This document shows positions 60,164 through 64,000 of a DNA stretch of 64,000 nucleotides, in pieces. The notes beneath the pieces are model-generated. The model made no database searches. It saw only the letters and a program-made list of their open reading frames with translations, and had not been told where the DNA came from. The stretch spans positions 62,001 through 126,000 of the forward strand of contig NZ_JBHSAP010000009.1 of assembly GCF_042650125.1 (NCBI RefSeq), in the 5' to 3' direction. Made by a program: the position numbers and the translations under genes. The DNA is from Salinithrix halophila (lineage in GTDB: Bacteria; Bacillota; Bacilli; Thermoactinomycetales; DSM-45169). Every line of letters starts with the position of its first letter. Position 1 is the stretch's first letter.

Positions 60164-60988
60164 TCATCCTTTCCGCTTCCCGATAAAGGCGGCCATTCGC
60201 CCTGTCTTTCCCTGATCGCGGCGGTGGGAATGAAAGAGTTCCGGATGACAACTGGTACACCAGTGAGTAACCAAAATGTGTTCCCCGGACAAACCGCTGT
60301 CCAGAAGCAGCTGACGATTGGCTTCTTTCAGATCCAAGTTCCATTTGCCCGGACCGGCCGGTTGCAATACCTGCACATCCGCTTCCGGCAAAGCTTTGAT
60401 CAACGGCTGACTCACCTTGTCGTCTACTTCGTAACAGCATGGGCCGATCGAGGGGGCAATCGCTGCGCGGATCTGCCCACGGTCTGCCCCTCGGCTGACG
60501 AATTCTTCTACCATCGCCGGGCCGATCCCCCCGACGGTCCCTCGCCAACCAGCATGAGCGACCCCCACCAAACCCCTATCCGGGCTGTAGAAAAAGAGAG
60601 GCACGCAATCCGCGTAAAAGGAAAAAAGAAAGATCTCTTCCTCCCCTGTCAACAATCCGTCGGTTCCCTCTAAGGCAGGGGATGTCTCATGACGTCCTCT
60701 CCCTTTTTCGCTGTTGGTCACTTCCCGTATCCGGGTCCCGTGAACCTGCTCCCCGTATGTCCAGGAGGCTGGCGGAATATTTAGTGCCTCGGCAAGACGT
60801 CTACGGTTACCGAGAACGCGATCGGGGTCGCTCCCCACATGGAGCGCGTAGTTGTAAAGGTTGGGATCATGAAAGGATTCGCTGTTGCGAGCGCTTATCC
60901 CTGCTGTCAAGTGAGGAAACTCCCGCTCCCAAAGGAGAAGAGAGAAATACGGGATAGCTTGTTCATTCCGGAGTTGAAACGGTTCCAT
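60164..60988 (-). CDS. pgeF: Peptidoglycan editing factor / laccase-domain protein (YlmD)
   Basis: 274-residue protein with the conserved Cu/Zn-type motifs LFSFYADCVPLFFYSP, VGVAHAGWRGTVGGIG, and APSIGPCCYEVDD. Family members correct misincorporated L-Ser in cell-wall precursors, and hydrolyse or phosphorylate purine nucleosides. The ATG at 60988 has GGGAGGGAAGG upstream. Standard position between ylmC and ylmE. Confidence 0.95.
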   Translation of the reverse strand: MEPFQLRNEQAIPYFSLLLWEREFPHLTAGISARNSESFHDPNLYNYALHVGSDPDRVLGNRRRLAEALNIPPASWTYGEQVHGTRIREVTNSEKGRGRHETSPALEGTDGLLTGEEEIFLFSFYADCVPLFFYSPDRGLVGVAHAGWRGTVGGIGPAMVEEFVSRGADRGQIRAAIAPSIGPCCYEVDDKVSQPLIKALPEADVQVLQPAGPGKWNLDLKEANRQLLLDSGLSGEHILVTHWCTSCHPELFHSHRRDQGKTGRMAAFIGKRKG

Positions 60989-61088
60989 ATCCTTCCCTCC
61001 CTCTATCATCTTACCACAGGCCTAGATGGAGACAAAGGAGTTTGAGGATGACCCGTCGATCCGCATTTGAATCCGTTTCGCTCGCTGT

Positions 61089-61403
61089 TTACCGTTCCGT
61101 ATCCGACGGTGGCGTTAAGAGCGGGCGGGGATCTCGAAAATCCCTCGTTTCATCCGTGAAGGATCGCTGGGAATCTAACCGTACCAGGATTACATCACTT
61201 CCGATTTTAACAATCTGGTTCCAAGGGATGACATACTCTTTCCCGCCAGTGACAAGACCAAAAAAGCGGCTTTCTCCGGGTACTACCAAGGCTTTGATCT
61301 GCCCCGCTCTCAGATCCAATTCTAAATCGTGGATCTGTCCTAACTTCCGTCCGTCACCGATATTGACGACATCTTTCTCCTGTAGTTCCGATATTTTAAT
61401 CAT
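61089..61403 (-). CDS. ylmC: YlmC/YmxH-family PRC-barrel sporulation protein
   Basis: 104 residues: MIKISELQEKDVVNIGDGRK, LGQIHDLELDLRAGQIKALV and VTGGKEYVIPWNQIVKIGSD form a PRC barrel. YlmC/YmxH members are annotated as sporulation proteins; molecular role unknown. Lies between sigG and pgeF, as in B. subtilis. The C-terminal 20 residues are an unusual extension. Confidence 0.92.
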   Translation of the reverse strand: MIKISELQEKDVVNIGDGRKLGQIHDLELDLRAGQIKALVVPGESRFFGLVTGGKEYVIPWNQIVKIGSDVILVRLDSQRSFTDETRDFRDPRPLLTPPSDTER

Positions 61404-61495
61404 GGAAGACCCACCCAGCTTTACAGGTTTTACTACCCAGTATATGTACGAGTCGGGGAAACTGTCCTGATGGAATCACGGGGACAGGTTTTCCA

Positions 61496-61522
61496 AAAAG
61501 AAAACCGCACAACATGCGCGGT
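61496..61522 (-). terminator. Terminator of sigG
   Basis: Minus strand ACCGC-loop-GCGGT followed by TTTCTTTTT; the stem starts at the sigG stop codon. Confidence 0.7.
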
Positions 61523-62301
61523 CATTGGATAAACTTATTCATCTGCTGGATGGCGGCTTTTTCGAGCCGGGAGACCTGAGCCTGTGAGATGCCGATTTCG
61601 TCGGCCACTTCCATCTGGGTTTTCCCCTCGAAGAAGCGCATGGATAAGATCATTTTTTCCCTGTCGTTCAGTTTACCCATCGCTTCACGGAGAGCGATCT
61701 CCTCCACCCAGTGAAGATCCTTGTTCTGTTCATCTGAGAGTTGATCCATCACGTAGATGGGGTCACCCCCATCCTGATAGATGGGTTCGAAGAGGGAAAC
61801 CGGGTCCTGGATCGCGTCCAGAGCGAACACCACTTCTTCTTTGGATACGTTGAGAGCCTCAGAAATTTCTACAATCGTGGGTTCACGGGAATGCCGATAC
61901 GTCAGGGAGTCCCGCACCTGAAGCGCCTTATAGGCGATGTCCCGGAGCGAGCGGGACACCCGGATCGGATTGTTGTCCCGAAGGTATCGGCGGATTTCTC
62001 CGATGATCATCGGAACTGCGTAAGTGGAAAACTTGACGTTCTGGCTGAGGTCAAAATTGTCGATGGCCTTCATGAGCCCAATGCAGCCGACCTGAAACAG
62101 GTCGTCCACATTTTCACCGCGATTGTTAAAGCGCTGAATAACACTCAGAACCAGGCGCAAGTTCCCATTGACGAGCTTTTCCCGTGCCGAGATATCCCCT
62201 TCCTCCTGCAGGGAACGAAAGAGCATACGCATCTCTTCGTTTTTGAGCACGGGGAGCTTCGATGTGTCCACTCCGCAGATTTCCACTTTGTTTCGCGCCA
62301 T
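61522..62301 (-). CDS. sigG: Forespore sigma factor G
   Basis: Sigma-70 factor for late forespore transcription. 259 residues. MARNKVEICGVDTSKLPVLK is the SigG-type N-terminus, with region 2 NVDDLFQVGCIGLMKAIDNF, KFSTYAVPMIIGEIRRYLRD, and region 4 GKTQMEVADEIGISQAQVSR. It lies 263 bp downstream of sigE, after two hairpins. Activity is normally held until engulfment ends. Confidence 0.97.
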   Translation of the reverse strand: MARNKVEICGVDTSKLPVLKNEEMRMLFRSLQEEGDISAREKLVNGNLRLVLSVIQRFNNRGENVDDLFQVGCIGLMKAIDNFDLSQNVKFSTYAVPMIIGEIRRYLRDNNPIRVSRSLRDIAYKALQVRDSLTYRHSREPTIVEISEALNVSKEEVVFALDAIQDPVSLFEPIYQDGGDPIYVMDQLSDEQNKDLHWVEEIALREAMGKLNDREKMILSMRFFEGKTQMEVADEIGISQAQVSRLEKAAIQQMNKFIQ

Positions 62302-62427
62302 GGATTCCCCTCCTACTCAAAGCTACTGTTAAGTATCTCCTCGAGAGGAAAATTTATAATCCATGTGTGCAAAAGAAACGACCTTCCCATAACGGTGGGA
62401 TTCTTCCCAGGAGTATCCGGAAATAAC

Positions 62428-62538
62428 AAAAAATAAGCCGCGCAGAGCCCATCATGACAGGATTGCGCGGTCCATCGAAGGGTCTATTTATGAACCGAAC
62501 AACCCCAGCGTACCGGCAAAAAACTGGTCGCTGGGGTT
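62428..62538 (-). terminator. Tandem terminators between sigE and sigG
   Basis: First AACCCCAGCG/CGCTGGGGTT (62501-62538) with an 18-base loop and weak U-run; then CCGCGCA/TGCGCGG (62438-62470) followed by TTATTTTTTG. They separate spoIIGA-sigE from sigG. Confidence 0.75.
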
Positions 62539-62564
62539 TGTTATAAGGACACCGCCTCCGGAAT

Positions 62565-63287
62565 TCACACCATTTTGTTAAATTCTTTCCGAAGCCGCTT
62601 GATAATCCGTTTTTCCAGGCGGGAGATATATGACTGAGAGATACCGAGAAGATCGGCGACATCCTTTTGAGTTTTTTCCTCTCCGCCATTAAGACCGAAG
62701 CGGAGCTCCATAATTTTTCGTTCCCTCTCGGAAAGACGCATCAATGCGGCACGAAGGACTTTCCGATCCACCTGTTCCTCGATGTTTCGGCAGATGATAT
62801 CATTTTCCGTCCCCATCACGTCAGACAGAAGGAGTTCATTTCCATCCCAATCCATGTTGAGCGGTTCATCGAAGGAGACTTCGGAACGGATTTTATTATT
62901 GCGCCGGAGAAACATGAGGATTTCATTCTCGATACAACGGGAGGCATAGGTTGCCAGTTTGATCTTTTTTGAGGGATCAAAGGTGTTGACGGCCTTGATC
63001 AGCCCAATAGTGCCAATCGAAACCAGATCCTCGATATTGATGCCCGTATTCTCAAACTTTCGAGCAATATAGACAACCAGACGGAGGTTACGCTCAATCA
63101 GCATGGCTCGGACCGCTGTATCGCCACTGGGAAGCCGGTCCAGGAGGTGCTCTTCCTCTTCCCGGCTCAACGGAGGCGGTAAAGCCTCACTTCCACCGAT
63201 ATAATAAATCTCTTCTCCTTTCAAACCGATCTGCATAAGGATACGATACCAGAAGAGTTGCATTGCCAGTTTCCATTTGACTACCAT
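62565..63287 (-). CDS. sigE: Mother-cell sigma factor E (pro-sigma E)
   Basis: Early mother-cell sigma factor, made as an inactive precursor. 240 residues; the pro-sequence MVVKWKLAMQLFWYRILMQI GLKG is amphipathic and precedes the conserved EEIYYIGGSEALPPPL, near the SpoIIGA cleavage site. Region 2 DLVSIGTIGLIKAVNTFDPS and region 4 KTQKDVADLLGISQSYISRL follow. ATG at 63287 fits the family; an upstream in-frame ATG at 63296 sits too close to GAGGAGG. 40 bp after spoIIGA. Confidence 0.96.
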   Translation of the reverse strand: MVVKWKLAMQLFWYRILMQIGLKGEEIYYIGGSEALPPPLSREEEEHLLDRLPSGDTAVRAMLIERNLRLVVYIARKFENTGINIEDLVSIGTIGLIKAVNTFDPSKKIKLATYASRCIENEILMFLRRNNKIRSEVSFDEPLNMDWDGNELLLSDVMGTENDIICRNIEEQVDRKVLRAALMRLSERERKIMELRFGLNGGEEKTQKDVADLLGISQSYISRLEKRIIKRLRKEFNKMV

Positions 63288-63329
63288 TTTCCACATGACC
63301 TCCTCGTCAATTATATTCGGCGGTTTCTT

Positions 63330-64000
63330 TTACCCCGCCGCTGGCATACAGGAGGGATGCAGGATAGCCTGGTAGGTTCCGTCCGAGGAAAGGCGACCCG
63401 TATCCAGCCCGATCAACGCCTTCCCCGTTACCTGCCAGGCCCCTCCCTGAAATACTTCCATCCGATCCGGCTTCAATGCCACTAAGATGTTCCCCTCGCT
63501 AGCCGCTCCTCTGAAAGGGACCAGCCTCACACGTGTCAGCCACTCGGCTGGCATTTCTTTTCCCAATCCGTCCCAATTTCCCTTTCGCACTGCATCCACC
63601 AGGCTGACAGGAAGAATTCGCGCCCATTCCTCCAACTCAACCAGGATGACCGGAGTTCGCGTGATCGGATCCCTCAGCTGGTTACCTGTGTCGATCAATC
63701 CCGTGCATTCCAGTCCCACCTCCCCTAGCTGGATCCTTACTTTGGCTAAGGATTCATGCACGACCTGCCGGTCAGCCAGAGAGCGAAAAGAAAGTCGTGC
63801 ATACAACCAGACCAAGGGAAAAGCGAGCAAAACAAATACCCAGGAAACCGGTGAACCCCACCCTGAAGACAGCGTGAAAAATGTGCTACCGGTCGCATGT
63901 ACCCCGCCACTCAGAAAATAATGCAACGCAAACATACCGCCTCCAGTCACAAAAGAAATCAGATAAAACACGCCCAGATTGCGTAAGAATGCGACGGGAG
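63330..64000 (-). CDS. spoIIGA: Sigma-E processing protease SpoIIGA, C-terminal part
   Basis: Membrane aspartic protease that cleaves pro-sigma E at the septum. The frame stays open through the window edge (PVAFLRNLGVFYLISFVTGG), so the N-terminal membrane segments are partly outside. The protease active-site Asp is in LIDTGNQLRDPITRTPVILV, and GLDTGRLSSDGTYQAILHPS is near the C-terminus. It pairs with sigE as in all endospore formers. Confidence 0.94.
   Translation of the reverse strand, partial: PVAFLRNLGVFYLISFVTGGGMFALHYFLSGGVHATGSTFFTLSSGWGSPVSWVFVLLAFPLVWLYARLSFRSLADRQVVHESLAKVRIQLGEVGLECTGLIDTGNQLRDPITRTPVILVELEEWARILPVSLVDAVRKGNWDGLGKEMPAEWLTRVRLVPFRGAASEGNILVALKPDRMEVFQGGAWQVTGKALIGLDTGRLSSDGTYQAILHPSCMPAAG

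Overview
The window is a chromosomal segment of an endospore-forming, moderately high-GC Bacillota of the Bacillales type. Spore genes (spoIIGA-sigE-sigG, a YjcZ-type peptide, a YteA-type protein), PyrR attenuation, a T-box ileS, GlpP antitermination and CcpA-like cre sites all point there. The mixture (ACT-malic enzyme, glucodextranase-like GH15 enzyme, many TTG/GTG starts) suggests a Thermoactinomycetaceae-like organism; that family placement is inference. No rRNA, tRNA or CRISPR array was seen.

Most of the window is one conserved chromosomal backbone read on the minus strand. From right to left it holds spoIIGA(partial)-sigE-sigG; ylmC-pgeF-ylmE-sepF-ylmG-ylmH-divIVA; ileS with its T-box; a DUF5665 gene and a yteA-like gene; lspA-rluD; and the pyrimidine operon pyrR-pyrP-pyrB-pyrC-carA-carB-pyrF-pyrE with three PyrR attenuators and no pyrK/pyrD. 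The next conserved block (rqcH/yloA, yloB, yicC/yloC, remA, gmk, rpoZ) is broken up: rqcH lies on the plus strand, and about 28 kb of other genes separates yloB from yicC-remA-gmk-rpoZ at the left edge.

The intervening accessory region (about 2-30 kb) is mainly carbon metabolism. It has a MOP-family flippase; a glycerol regulon (glpF-glpK and glpP-glpD) with two matching GlpP leader terminators and cre sites; alpha-phosphoglucomutase; an IS605-type tnpB element with a frameshift; an orphan MurF-like ligase; an ACT-domain malic enzyme; pgi; the mtnN-luxS pair for S-adenosylhomocysteine detoxification; a secreted GH15 glucodextranase-like enzyme with a cre site; a truncated BceR-like response regulator next to an MFS transporter; an internally deleted IS3 element; ilvA; and an autoregulated MerR-CPBP protease pair. 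Between 29 and 40 kb lie dapF, a SERCA-like Ca2+ ATPase, a Crh/HPr-like protein that lacks the catalytic histidine, a copper-storage-like Cys-rich protein, an Rrf2 regulator with DoxX, rqcH, small hypothetical genes, and a tnpB-less IS605 derivative that keeps the omega-RNA-like end.

The features judged most unusual are the Crh-like protein, the orphan MurF paralogue, the tnpB-less IS605/omega-RNA element, the hairpin between Shine-Dalgarno and start of dapF, and the pyr operon without dihydroorotate dehydrogenase genes. I found no multi-gene system that I could defend as completely new.
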